Of a stretch of DNA of 64,000 bases, positions 24,758 through 33,800 are shown in pieces; the first letter of the stretch is position 1; every line of letters begins with the position of its first letter. The position numbers and the translations under genes were made by a program. The notes beneath the pieces were generated by a model that was given only the letters and a program-made list of their open reading frames with translations, ran no database searches and was not told the DNA's origin. Origin of the DNA: Acidovorax sp. RAC01 (GTDB taxonomy: Bacteria; Pseudomonadota; Gammaproteobacteria; Burkholderiales; Burkholderiaceae_C); the NCBI RefSeq assembly GCF_001714725.1, contig NZ_CP016447.1, positions 1,999,001-2,063,000 on the forward strand. Direction: 5' to 3'.

Positions 24758-25672
24758 TCAGCCCAGGCGCTTGATCAGGCTGGACGTGTCCCAGCGGTTG
24801 CCGCCCATCTTCTGCACATCGGCATAGAACTGGTCCACCAGCGCCGTGACGGGTACGCGCGAGCCGTTGCGGCGGGCTTCGTCCAGCACCAGGCCCAGGT
24901 CCTTGCGCATCCAGTCCACGGCAAAGCCGAAGTCGAACTTGCCGTCCACCATGGTCTTGCCGCGGTTGTCCATCTGCCAGCTCTGTGCGGCGCCCTTGCC
25001 GATCACGTCCAGCACCTGCTTCATATCGAGGCCCGCGTTCTGGCCAAACGCCACGGCCTCCGACAGGCCCTGCACCAGGCCCGCGATGCAGATCTGGTTG
25101 ACCATCTTGGCCAGCTGGCCCGAGCCGCTGTCGCCCAGCAGGGTGAACGCGCGCGAAAACGCCATGGCCACGGGTTGCGCTGCGGCAAACGCATCGGCAT
25201 CTCCACCGCACATCACGGTGAGCATGCCGTTTTGCGCACCGGCCTGACCGCCCGACACGGGCGCATCCACAAACTGCAGGCCCAGCGCGCGGGCGGCGGC
25301 ATACAGCTCGCGCGCCACTTCGGCCGACGCGGTGGTGTGGTCCACAAAAATGGCGCCGGGCTTCATGCCGGCAAAGGCGCCATCTGTGCCCAGCGTCACC
25401 GAGCGCAGGTCGTCGTCGTTGCCCACGCAGCAGAACACGATGTCGGCGCCTGCCGCAGCCTCGCGCGGCGTTGTGGCATGTTTTGGCGCGGTAGCGCTTG
25501 CATATTCTGCACACCATGCTACTGATTTTGTAGCGGTTCGGTTGTACACGGTCACTTCATGGCCGGCCAGGGCCAGGTGGCCCGCCATGGGGTATCCCAT
25601 CACGCCCAGGCCCAGGAAGGCGACCTTGCGCGAAGGGGTGGCGTCGTAGTTGCGAGGATTGGTGCTTGGCAT
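24758..25672 (-). CDS. Beta-hydroxyacid (3-hydroxyisobutyrate-type) dehydrogenase
   Basis: NAD(P)-dependent oxidoreductase of the 3-hydroxyisobutyrate/tartronate-semialdehyde reductase family; the exact substrate is not evident. The 304-residue product has the Rossmann motif KVAFLGLGVMGYPMAGHLA near residue 16, the substrate loop DAPVSGGQAGAQNGMLTVM near 140, and GQLAKMVNQICIAG near 189, where the Lys is catalytic. The frame is open further upstream, but the ATG at 25672 gives the normal N-terminus. Residues about 43-61 are encoded by a degenerate copy of the dispersed element and look unlike the family there. Confidence 0.88.
   Translation of the reverse strand: MPSTNPRNYDATPSRKVAFLGLGVMGYPMAGHLALAGHEVTVYNRTATKSVAWCAEYASATAPKHATTPREAAAGADIVFCCVGNDDDLRSVTLGTDGAFAGMKPGAIFVDHTTASAEVARELYAAARALGLQFVDAPVSGGQAGAQNGMLTVMCGGDADAFAAAQPVAMAFSRAFTLLGDSGSGQLAKMVNQICIAGLVQGLSEAVAFGQNAGLDMKQVLDVIGKGAAQSWQMDNRGKTMVDGKFDFGFAVDWMRKDLGLVLDEARRNGSRVPVTALVDQFYADVQKMGGNRWDTSSLIKRLG
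25479..25535 (-). repeat. Dispersed ~60-bp AT-rich element, copy C (inside the dehydrogenase gene)
   Basis: On the minus strand it reads GCTACAAAATCAGTAGC, a spacer, then CAAGCGCTACCGCGCCAAAA, closely matching the two halves of copy B. It sits in the coding strand of the dehydrogenase and encodes a low-similarity loop after the YNRT motif. Confidence 0.7.
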
Positions 25673-25861
25673 GGCGGATGTGAAAGTGGGGGTTATGAAG
25701 GAGCTTGCCAGAAGAGGCCGGACCACGGGGGCTGGTCGGGAATTGGCGGCAGGCGTGGCCGCAGTGCGTGTGGCCCGGCTGGCCCTTTTCTGCCGTCGCC
25801 GGGTCACGAAAGCAAGGCAGGGCCGGGCAGAGGATGATCGCTGCCTGCCTGCCCTGCCGGT

Positions 25862-26998
25862 CTACACGATCGCGAAGTGCTCGGTGCCCTGGGCCAGGTC
25901 GGGTGATCGGGCGCGCTGGCTGTTGAGCTTGATCTGCAGGCGCAGGTCGTTGAGCGAATCGGCGTTGCGCAGGGCGTCTTCGTAGCTGATGACGTTGGCC
26001 TCGTAGGCATCGAACAGCGCCTGGTCAAACGTCTGCATGCCCAGGTTGCGGCTCTTTTTCATGATCTCCTTGATCTCGGTGACGTCACCCTTGAAGATCA
26101 GGTCGGAGATCAGCGGCGTGTTCAGCATCACCTCCACGGCTGCGGCGCGGCCCTTGCCGTCCTGCTTGGGAATCAGCCGCTGCGAGACCATGGCGCGCAG
26201 GTTGAGCGACAGGTCCATCAGCAGCTGTGCGCGGCGCTCTTCCGGGAAGAAGTTGATGATACGGTCCAGCGCCTGGTTGGCACTGTTGGCGTGCAGCGTA
26301 GCCAGGCACAGGTGGCCGGTTTCGGCAAACGCCACCGCGTGCTCCATGGTTTCGCGGTCGCGGATTTCGCCCATCAGGATCACGTCGGGTGCCTGGCGCA
26401 ACGTGTTTTTCAGGGCCGCTTCCCAGCTGTCGGTATCCAGGCCCACCTCGCGCTGCGTCACCACGCAGTTCTTGTGCGGGTGCACGAATTCGATCGGGTC
26501 TTCCACCGTGATGATGTGGCCGTAGGAGTTCTCGTTGCGCCAATCCACCATGGCGGCCAGCGTGGTTGACTTGCCCGAGCCCGTGGCACCCACCAGGATG
26601 CACAGGCCGCGCTTGGTCATGGTCACTTCCTTGAGCACCTGCGGCACGCCCAGTCCGTCGATGGTGGGAAGCGTCAGCGGAATGGTCCGCATGACCATGC
26701 CTACATGGCCTTGCTGGATGAAGGCATTGACGCGAAAGCGCCCGATACCGGCGGGCGAGATCGCGAAGTTGCACTCCTTGGTGCGTTCGAAGTCGGCCAC
26801 CTGCTTGTCGCTCATGATGGCGCGGGCCAGCGTGAGCGTGTGGTTGGGCGTCAGCGGCTGGGGCGATACCTTGGTGACTTTGCCATCCACCTTGATGGCG
26901 GGTGGAAACTCGGCGGTGATGAAGAGGTCGCTGCCATTGCGGCTCACCATCAGCTTGAGCAGGTCATTGATGAATTTACTGGCCTGATCGCGTTCCAT
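25862..26998 (-). CDS. pilU: Type IV pilus retraction ATPase PilU
   Basis: Hexameric motor ATPase of the PilT family; PilU assists PilT in retracting type IV pili. The 378-residue product has the N-terminal PAS-like domain (about 1-105), Walker A GATGSGKST at residues 137-145, Asp-box VEDPIEFVHPHKNCVV near 166, Walker B-type ILMGEIRDRETMEHAV and the His box GHLCLATLHANSA. The C-terminal tail, longer than in PilT, is typical of PilU. It is the last gene of a pilT-cNMP-pilU set, 67 bases after the middle gene. Confidence 0.95.
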   Translation of the reverse strand: MERDQASKFINDLLKLMVSRNGSDLFITAEFPPAIKVDGKVTKVSPQPLTPNHTLTLARAIMSDKQVADFERTKECNFAISPAGIGRFRVNAFIQQGHVGMVMRTIPLTLPTIDGLGVPQVLKEVTMTKRGLCILVGATGSGKSTTLAAMVDWRNENSYGHIITVEDPIEFVHPHKNCVVTQREVGLDTDSWEAALKNTLRQAPDVILMGEIRDRETMEHAVAFAETGHLCLATLHANSANQALDRIINFFPEERRAQLLMDLSLNLRAMVSQRLIPKQDGKGRAAAVEVMLNTPLISDLIFKGDVTEIKEIMKKSRNLGMQTFDQALFDAYEANVISYEDALRNADSLNDLRLQIKLNSQRARSPDLAQGTEHFAIV

Positions 26999-27065
26999 CA
27001 GAGAATCTCCCGGACGCGCCGTGGGGCGAGGCCGTCAGTTAAGTTGGGAAAAGACATCGGGCTGC

Positions 27066-27701
27066 CTACTTCTGGTTGTCGCTCAGGCGCGCGCTGACCA
27101 CCCGCAGACGCAGCGACAGCTTGCGCGCCAGCAGTGCCACCAGGCTGGCAGCCAGCTGCGGGTCCTTGCTCATCATGTCGTCCAGCGCCTCGGCGCTCAG
27201 CACGGCGATCTCGCAGTCGGTGAGCGTGGTGCAGGCCGAAAAGCGGATGCCGCTGTCCAGCAGCGACATCTCGCCCAGGATGTCGCCGGGCCGGGTTTCG
27301 GCCAGGCGCAGCTGTTCGCCCCAGGGTTGCACGCGGTCCACCGCGATGGTGCCTGTGAGAAGGACCACCATGAAGTTGCCGTATTCGTCCTGGCGGATGA
27401 CATCGCGGTTCGACGGCACTGCTGCGAACTCGAAGAATCGCTCCATGCGTTCCACGGCATCCTTGTCCAGGTGCGCCATGTACTTGTCTTTGGCCCAAAG
27501 ACCCTGCAGCAGCTTGCCACCTCGGCTGGTGGGCAGCCGCTTGGCGCCTACCTCCACGGCGCGCGCCTCCCAGGGCACGAGCATTGAATCGTCCACGCCC
27601 TGTCCCGCGAAGGCCGTGGAGAACAGGACCGAGTCGGTGTGTTCTTCCGCCGGTTTGTCGCCGCGGGATGTCATCTTCAGAAGGCCCAGAATGCCTTTCA
27701 T
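27066..27701 (-). CDS. Cyclic-nucleotide-binding-domain protein between pilT and pilU
   Basis: A 211-residue protein with a Crp/Fnr-type beta-barrel: FEFAAVPSNRDVIRQDEYGNFM (about 90-111), GTIAVDRV, and RPGDILGEMSLLDSGIRFSAC (about 136-156), which resembles the phosphate-binding cassette. It has no helix-turn-helix, so it is not a transcription factor. Residues 1-75 are a low-complexity, possibly disordered lead. Being enclosed by the two retraction ATPase genes, it probably relays a nucleotide or other signal to pilus retraction; the ligand is unknown. Confidence 0.85.
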   Translation of the reverse strand: MKGILGLLKMTSRGDKPAEEHTDSVLFSTAFAGQGVDDSMLVPWEARAVEVGAKRLPTSRGGKLLQGLWAKDKYMAHLDKDAVERMERFFEFAAVPSNRDVIRQDEYGNFMVVLLTGTIAVDRVQPWGEQLRLAETRPGDILGEMSLLDSGIRFSACTTLTDCEIAVLSAEALDDMMSKDPQLAASLVALLARKLSLRLRVVSARLSDNQK

Positions 27702-27759
27702 AGCGATAGCTCCGGTATGCAGCCGCTGCCGGGCTGCCAGGTCAAGGAATAGGGTGGGG

Positions 27760-28803
27760 TCAGCCCGGGAAGTTCTCGGGAATCTTGGCCTTGGCCCGCG
27801 CCTCGGCCGGGCTGATGATGTTGCGCCGGACCAGGTCGGTCAGGTTCTGGTCCAGCGTCTGCATGCCGACGCTGTTGCTGGTCTGGATGGTGGAGTACAT
27901 CTGCGCCACCTTGGCTTCGCGGATCAGGTTGCGGATGGCGCTGGTACCCAGCATGATCTCGTGCGCCGCCACGCGGCCCGAGCCGTCCTTGGTCTTGCAT
28001 AGCGTTTGCGAGATCACCGCCTGCAGCGATTCGGACAGCATCGCGCGGACCATTTCCTTTTCTTCGGCCGGGAACACGTCAATGATCCGGTCGATGGTCT
28101 TGGCGGCACTCGACGTGTGCAGCGTGCCGAACACCAGGTGGCCCGTTTCGGCCGCCGTCATGGCCAGGCGAATGGTTTCCAGGTCGCGCATTTCGCCCAC
28201 CAGGATGGCGTCCGGGTCTTCGCGCAGCGCAGACTTCAGTGCCGCGGCGAACGAAAGGGTCATGGGCCCGACTTCGCGCTGGTTGATCAGGCACTTTTTC
28301 GATTCGTGCACGAACTCGATCGGGTCCTCCACGGTGAGGATGTGGCCGTATTCGGTCTCGTTGAGGTAGTTGACCATGGCCGCCAGCGTGGTCGACTTGC
28401 CCGAACCCGTGGGGCCCGTCACCAGCACCAGGCCGCGGGGTTTCAGGGCCAGGTCGCCGAAGATCTTGGGGGCGTTGAGCTGCTCCAGCGTGAGGATCTT
28501 GGAGGGAATCGTCCGGAACACGGCGGCCGCGCCGCGGTTCTGGTTGAAGGCGTTGACGCGAAAGCGCGCCAGGCCCTCGATTTCAAACGAGAAGTCCACC
28601 TCCAGGAACTCCTCGTAGGCCTTGCGCTGCGAGTCATTCATGATGTCGTAGACCATCGCGTGGACCGTCTTGTGGTCCAGCGCATCCACGTTGATGCGGC
28701 GCACGTCGCCGTGTACGCGGATCATCGGTGGCAGCCCGGCGGACAGGTGCAGGTCGGAGGCCTTGTTCTTGACGCTGAACGCGAGCAGTTGGGTGATGTC
28801 CAC
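27760..28803 (-). CDS. pilT: Type IV pilus twitching motility ATPase PilT
   Basis: Hexameric ATPase that powers pilus retraction. The start is taken as the GTG at 28803 (MDITQLLAFSVKNKASDLHL), giving the usual 347 residues; an upstream in-frame TTG at 28836 would add 11 atypical residues. Walker A GPTGSGKST lies at residues 130-138, then VEDPIEFVHESKKCLI, ILVGEMRDLETIRLAM and GHLVFGTLHTSSAAKTIDRI. The C-terminal AIRNLIREAK motif needed for retraction is intact. It diverges from yggS with only 38 bases between starts. Confidence 0.97.
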   Translation of the reverse strand: MDITQLLAFSVKNKASDLHLSAGLPPMIRVHGDVRRINVDALDHKTVHAMVYDIMNDSQRKAYEEFLEVDFSFEIEGLARFRVNAFNQNRGAAAVFRTIPSKILTLEQLNAPKIFGDLALKPRGLVLVTGPTGSGKSTTLAAMVNYLNETEYGHILTVEDPIEFVHESKKCLINQREVGPMTLSFAAALKSALREDPDAILVGEMRDLETIRLAMTAAETGHLVFGTLHTSSAAKTIDRIIDVFPAEEKEMVRAMLSESLQAVISQTLCKTKDGSGRVAAHEIMLGTSAIRNLIREAKVAQMYSTIQTSNSVGMQTLDQNLTDLVRRNIISPAEARAKAKIPENFPG

Positions 28804-28841
28804 GGATTCCCTCAAATCGTTTGATACGCTTGCCAAACATT

Positions 28842-29567
28842 ATGACCACGATTGCTAACAACCTCCAACAGGTCCAGGGCCGTATCGCGCAGGCTTGTGC
28901 CGCTTCAGGGCGGGGGACGGGACACGTCCTGTTACTTGCCGTGTCCAAGACCTTTGGCCCCGATGCGGTGGCAGAGGCGGCGGCGGCCGGGCAACGCGCC
29001 TTTGGCGAGAACTACATCCAGGAGGGGGTTGAGAAGATTCTGGCGCTGCGCGACATGCCTGCCCTGCCGGGCGGCGGCTTGCAGTGGCACTGCATCGGGC
29101 CCATCCAGAGCAACAAGACGCGTCTGGTGGCCGAGCATTTCGACTGGGTCCACACGGTGGACCGCCTCAAGATCGCCGAGCGCCTGTCTGCCCAGCGGCC
29201 CGCCCACCTGCCGCCGCTGCAGGTGTGCATCCAGGTCAACATGGACGGCGGCGCCACCAAGTCGGGTGTGCCACCGGCAGAGGCGCTTGCCCTGGTGCAG
29301 GCGGTTGCGCAGTTGCCGCACCTCAAGGTGCGGGGGCTGATGAGCATTCCGGATGTGGCGCCGGAATACGCTGCCCAGCTGGCAGTGCACGAGGCCACCC
29401 GGCAGCTGTTTGACCGGATCGCTGCCTCCGGAGTGGGCGGCCTCGACAGATTCGACACGCTGTCGATGGGCATGACGGCCGACCTGGAAGCCGCCATCCA
29501 GGCAGGCAGCACCATGGTGCGCGTGGGCACCGGCATCTTCGGCGTGCGGCCGCGCCCGGTGGCCTGA
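28842..29567 (+). CDS. yggS: YggS/PLPBP family pyridoxal-phosphate homeostasis protein
   Basis: A single-domain PLP-binding TIM-barrel protein without known enzymatic activity, involved in vitamin B6 and amino-acid homeostasis. The 241-residue product has LLLAVSKTFGPDAVAEAAAA near residue 28 (PLP Lys), FGENYIQEGVEK, WHCIGPIQSNKTR and the C-terminal RVGTGIFG. It is commonly found beside pilT in proteobacteria, as here. The ATG at 28842 is preferred over a TTG seven codons upstream. Confidence 0.95.
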   Translation: MTTIANNLQQVQGRIAQACAASGRGTGHVLLLAVSKTFGPDAVAEAAAAGQRAFGENYIQEGVEKILALRDMPALPGGGLQWHCIGPIQSNKTRLVAEHFDWVHTVDRLKIAERLSAQRPAHLPPLQVCIQVNMDGGATKSGVPPAEALALVQAVAQLPHLKVRGLMSIPDVAPEYAAQLAVHEATRQLFDRIAASGVGGLDRFDTLSMGMTADLEAAIQAGSTMVRVGTGIFGVRPRPVA

Positions 29568-29571
29568 ACGC

Positions 29572-29624
29572 GAGGGCCGCTACGGCTGTTGCGGTCACGC
29601 CCCTGACCGCTGGTTGCGGCCCTC
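29572..29624. terminator. Nested hairpins between converging yggS and threonine aldolase genes
   Basis: GAGGGCCGC (29572-29580) pairs perfectly with GCGGCCCTC (29616-29624) and encloses a second perfect stem GCGGTCA/TGACCGC (29591-29610). There is no T run, so it may act as a rho-assisted or bidirectional transcription barrier. Confidence 0.6.
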
Positions 29625-29626
29625 TC

Positions 29627-30691
29627 TCAGCCGCGGAACTGCGCCACGCACTCCAGCGCAGCGTCCACATCCGCCGTGCCCACATCCAGGTGCGTCACCC
29701 AGCGCAGGCGCGTGGCGCCCCCGTACAGGCTGCTGGTCACGCGCACGTTGTGTGCGGCAAGCCACGCCACAAAGGCCGGGGCAACATCTGCGGCCAGGTC
29801 GGTGAACAGGATGTTCGTCTGCCACGGGTGCACCGTGATGCGGCCCTGGAGCACAGCATGGCCCTGTGCAGCCTGCGCCAGCCCCTCGGCCAGCCGGGCC
29901 AGGTTGGCGTGGTCTTCCGCCAGGCGGCGCACATGGTGCTCCAGTGCAAACTGGCCCGCTGCCGCCAGCACGCCGGCCTGGCGCATCCCGCCGCCCAGGA
30001 TCTTGCGCGTGCGCCGCGCCTGCCGGATGAAGTCGCGCGTGCCCAGCACCAGCGAGCCCACCGGGGCGCCCAGCCCCTTGCTCAGGCACACCGACACCGA
30101 ATCGAAATGGCTGCACAGTGCGCGGGCCTCGTCATACACATCGGTGCCGTGGCGGGCGGCATTGGCGGTGGCAGCGTTGAACATGCGCGCGCCGTCCAGG
30201 TGCAGCGCCAGCCCGCGGCTGCGGGCCAGCTGGGCCGCCTCGGCGATGTAGGCGGGCGGCAGCACCTGGCCGCCCGTGGTGTTTTCCAGTACCAGAAGCC
30301 GCGTGCGCGCAAAGTGCGGGTCGTCGGGCTTGATGGCGGCGGCGATGTCGGCCAGGCGCAACGTGCCATCGGGCTGCGTTTCCACCGGCTGCGGCTGGAT
30401 CGAGCCCAGCACCGCCATGCCGCCCGCCTCCCAGCGGTAGGTGTGCCAGCTCTGGCCCACGATGGCCTCGTCGCCGCGCTGGCAGTGGCCCCACAGCGCG
30501 ATCAGGTTGGTCTGCGTGCCCGAGGGGGCGAACAGCGCGGCCTCAAAGCCCAGCAGCTGCGCCGCATGCTCCTGCAGCGCGTTCACCGACGGGTCGTCGG
30601 CAAACACATCGTCGCCCAGCGGGGCCTGGAACATGGCCGCGCGCATGGCGGGCGTGGGCTGGGTGACGGTGTCGCTGCGAAAGTCGGGCAT
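29627..30691 (-). CDS. ltaE: Low-specificity L-threonine aldolase
   Basis: PLP enzyme cleaving threonine or allo-threonine to glycine and acetaldehyde. The 354-residue product begins MPDFRSDTVTQPTPAMRAAM, a very typical start, with DDVFADDPSVNALQEHAA next. It has HLDGARMFNAATA (PLP Asp) near residue 165 and the Schiff-base Lys in VCLSKGLGAPVGS near 197. The reading frame extends 74 codons upstream, but that part has no family match. It diverges from the acyl-CoA carboxylase gene across 164 bases. Confidence 0.95.
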   Translation of the reverse strand: MPDFRSDTVTQPTPAMRAAMFQAPLGDDVFADDPSVNALQEHAAQLLGFEAALFAPSGTQTNLIALWGHCQRGDEAIVGQSWHTYRWEAGGMAVLGSIQPQPVETQPDGTLRLADIAAAIKPDDPHFARTRLLVLENTTGGQVLPPAYIAEAAQLARSRGLALHLDGARMFNAATANAARHGTDVYDEARALCSHFDSVSVCLSKGLGAPVGSLVLGTRDFIRQARRTRKILGGGMRQAGVLAAAGQFALEHHVRRLAEDHANLARLAEGLAQAAQGHAVLQGRITVHPWQTNILFTDLAADVAPAFVAWLAAHNVRVTSSLYGGATRLRWVTHLDVGTADVDAALECVAQFRG

Positions 30692-30855
30692 GGTCGTCCT
30701 GAAAGGCAAACAAAAAGCCATCGTAGCGGCGGGCTGGAGCGCTTTGAAGTCGCAGGGTATTTTTTGGGGCGGGCGGCTGTCGCTTGTTTGCCATGGCGGT
30801 ACGCCGGTCGCCGCCAGAATGCAGCGCCACCACTGCCATCCGTTGGGACCCCTGC

Positions 30856-33800
30856 ATGACCGATCGCCCCCTCTTTGCCAAAGTCCTGATCGCCAACCGG
30901 GGCGAAATCGCACTGCGCACCGTGCGCGCCCTGCACGACCTGGGGCTGCGCAGCGTGGCCGTGTTTGCCGACGACGACGCCACCAGCCCCCATGTGCAGG
31001 CGGCCAGCGCGGCCGTGGCGTTGGGCGCCACCGGCCCGGCGGCGTACCTGGACGGTGCGCGCCTCATTGCCATTGCCCAGGCGCAGGGCTGCGATGCCGT
31101 ACACCCGGGCTACGGCTTCCTGAGCGAGCGGGCCGACTTCGCCCGTGCCTGCGCCGATGCTGGTTTGCGCTTCATCGGCCCCACGCCTGCGCAGCTGGCG
31201 CTGTTCGGCGACAAGGCACAGGCCCGCGCGCTGGCGCAGCAGCAGGGCGTGCCGCTGATGCCCGGCACGCAGGCGGCGGTGACGCTGCAAGAGGCGCAGG
31301 CCTTCTTCGCGCAGCATGCCCATGCTGGCATCGTCATCAAGGCCATCGGCGGTGGCGGCGGGCGCGGCATGCGTGCGGTGGCGTCGGCCGATGACTTGCC
31401 CGCGGCCTACGCGCGCTGCCGCGGCGAGGCGGAGGCAGCGTTTGGTGTGGACGGCGTGTACGTGGAGCGCCTGATGGGCAACGCCCGCCACATCGAAGTG
31501 CAGGTGCTGGGCGACGGGCGCGAGGTTATTGCCCTGGGCGAGCGCGAGTGCACGCTGCAGCGGCGCTTTCAGAAAGTGGTGGAGATCGCGCCCAGCCCCT
31601 CGCTGCCCGCGCCGCTGCGCTTGTCGCTCACCGCCGCCGCGCTGACCATGGCGCGGGCCGTCAAATACGAAGGCCTGGGCACCTTCGAGTTCCTGGTGGA
31701 CCTGGCCTCCCGCGACTTGCCCTTTGTGTTCATCGAATGCAACCCGCGCCTGCAGGTGGAGCACACCATCAGCGAAGAGGTCACCGGCGTCGACCTGGTT
31801 CAGGCACAGATCGCGTTGGCGGCGGGCCGCACGCTGCGGGACCTGGGCCTGGACCCCGCCGCTCCACCGCCAGTGCAGGGCTTTGCGATCCAGTGGCGCA
31901 TCAACGCCGAAACATTGGACGCGCAGGGCAATGCCACGCCCGGGAGCGGCGCACTCAGCCGTTTCGACCTGCCTACCGGCCCGGGCGTGCGGGTGGACAC
32001 GCACGGCGCAGCAGGCGCCACGCCGTCACCCCACTACGACACGCTGCTGGCCAAGCTCATCGTGCATTCGCGCACCCCGCGGTTTGCGGATGCGCTGCGC
32101 CGCTCGCAGCGGGCACTGGCCGAGTGCCGTATCGAAGGTGTGGCCACCAACCTGGCCCTGCTGCAGGCCCTGGCTGCGCGGCCCGAGATGGAGAGCCAGC
32201 AGGTTCACACGCGCTGGCTGGAGTCGGCGCTGCCAGCGCTTTTGTTTGCTATCAAAGATATAGCTATCAAGGATTATTCGACAAGCGCCACAGGTCAAAA
32301 TGACTCAGAATTGGCCGATCAGACCCCTGCGGGCGCCGTTCTGGCCCCCATGCCCGCCCGCCTGGTGCAGCTGAGCGTGGCCGAGGGCGACGTGGTGGCC
32401 GCAGGCGCCGAGCTGGCCGTGCTCGAAGCCATGAAGATGGAGCATGTGTTGCTGGCCCCGCATGCGGGCCGCGTGGGCGCACTGCTGGCCGCGGCCGGTG
32501 GCTATGTCGTGCAGGGCCAGCCGCTGCTGGTGCTGGATGCGGTGGACCACGCGGCTGATGGGGTGGTGCAGGGCGGCGCAGCGCACGACCCCGACCACAT
32601 CCGCCCCGACCTGCAACGCGTGATCGACCGCCACGCCTTCACGCTCGACGCCGCACGCCCCGAAGCCATCGCCAAGCGCCACGCCCAAGGCGGCCGCACC
32701 GCGCGCGAGAACATTGCCGACCTGTGCGACGACGACAGCTTCATCGAATACGGCGCGCTCGCCATCGCCGCGCAAACGCGCCGCCGCAGCTTGGACGACC
32801 TGATCGCCAACACGCCCGCCGATGGCATGGTGACGGGCATCGGCAGCATCAACGCCGCGCTGTTCGGGCCCGAGCATTCCCGCGCCGTGGTCATGGCGTA
32901 CGACGCCACTGTGCTGGCGGGCACCCAGGGCATGCGCAACCACGCCAAGACCGATCGCATGCTGGGCATCGCCCTGGCGCAGAAGCTGCCGGTGGTGCTG
33001 TTTGCCGAGGGTGGCGGTGGCCGCCCGGGCGATACCGACATGCCCATCGTGGCCGGGCTGCATGTGCACACCTTTGCCCGCTACGCGGCGCTGTCGGGCC
33101 AGGTGCCGGTGATCGGCATCGCGGCGGGCCGCTGCTTTGCGGGCAACGCCGCGCTGCTGGGCTGCAGCGATGTGATCATTGCCACCCATGCCAGCAACAT
33201 CGGCATGGGCGGCCCGGCGATGGTGGAGGGTGGTGGCGTGGGCGTGTTCAAGCCCGAGCAGATCGGCCCCAGCCGCGTGCAACATGCGAACGGCGTGATC
33301 GATGTGCTGGTCGATGACGAAGCCGGGGCGGTGACCGCCGCGCGCCACTACCTGTCGTTCTTCCAGGGCCGCACCTCGCAATGGGCCGCGCCCGACCAGC
33401 GCCTCCTGCGCGCCGTGGTGCCCGAGAACCGCCTGCGCGTGTACGACACCCGCACTGCGATGGCGGGCCTGGTGGATGAGGGCAGCTTGCTGCCCCTGCG
33501 CACCGGCTTCGGCGCGGGCATCCACACCGCCCTGGCGCGCATCGAAGGCCGCCCCGTGGGCCTGCTGGCCAACAACCCGCAACACCTGGGCGGCGCCATC
33601 GACGCCGACGCGGCCGACAAGGGTGCGCGCTTCATGCAGCTGTGCAACGTGCACGGCCTGCCCATGGTGAGCCTGGTGGACACGCCCGGCTTCATGGTCG
33701 GCCCCGAGGTCGAAGCCACGGCCCAGGTCCGCCATGTGAGCCGCCTGTTTGTCACCGCCGCCAGCCTGCGCGTGCCGTTTTTCAGCGTGGTGCTGCGCAA

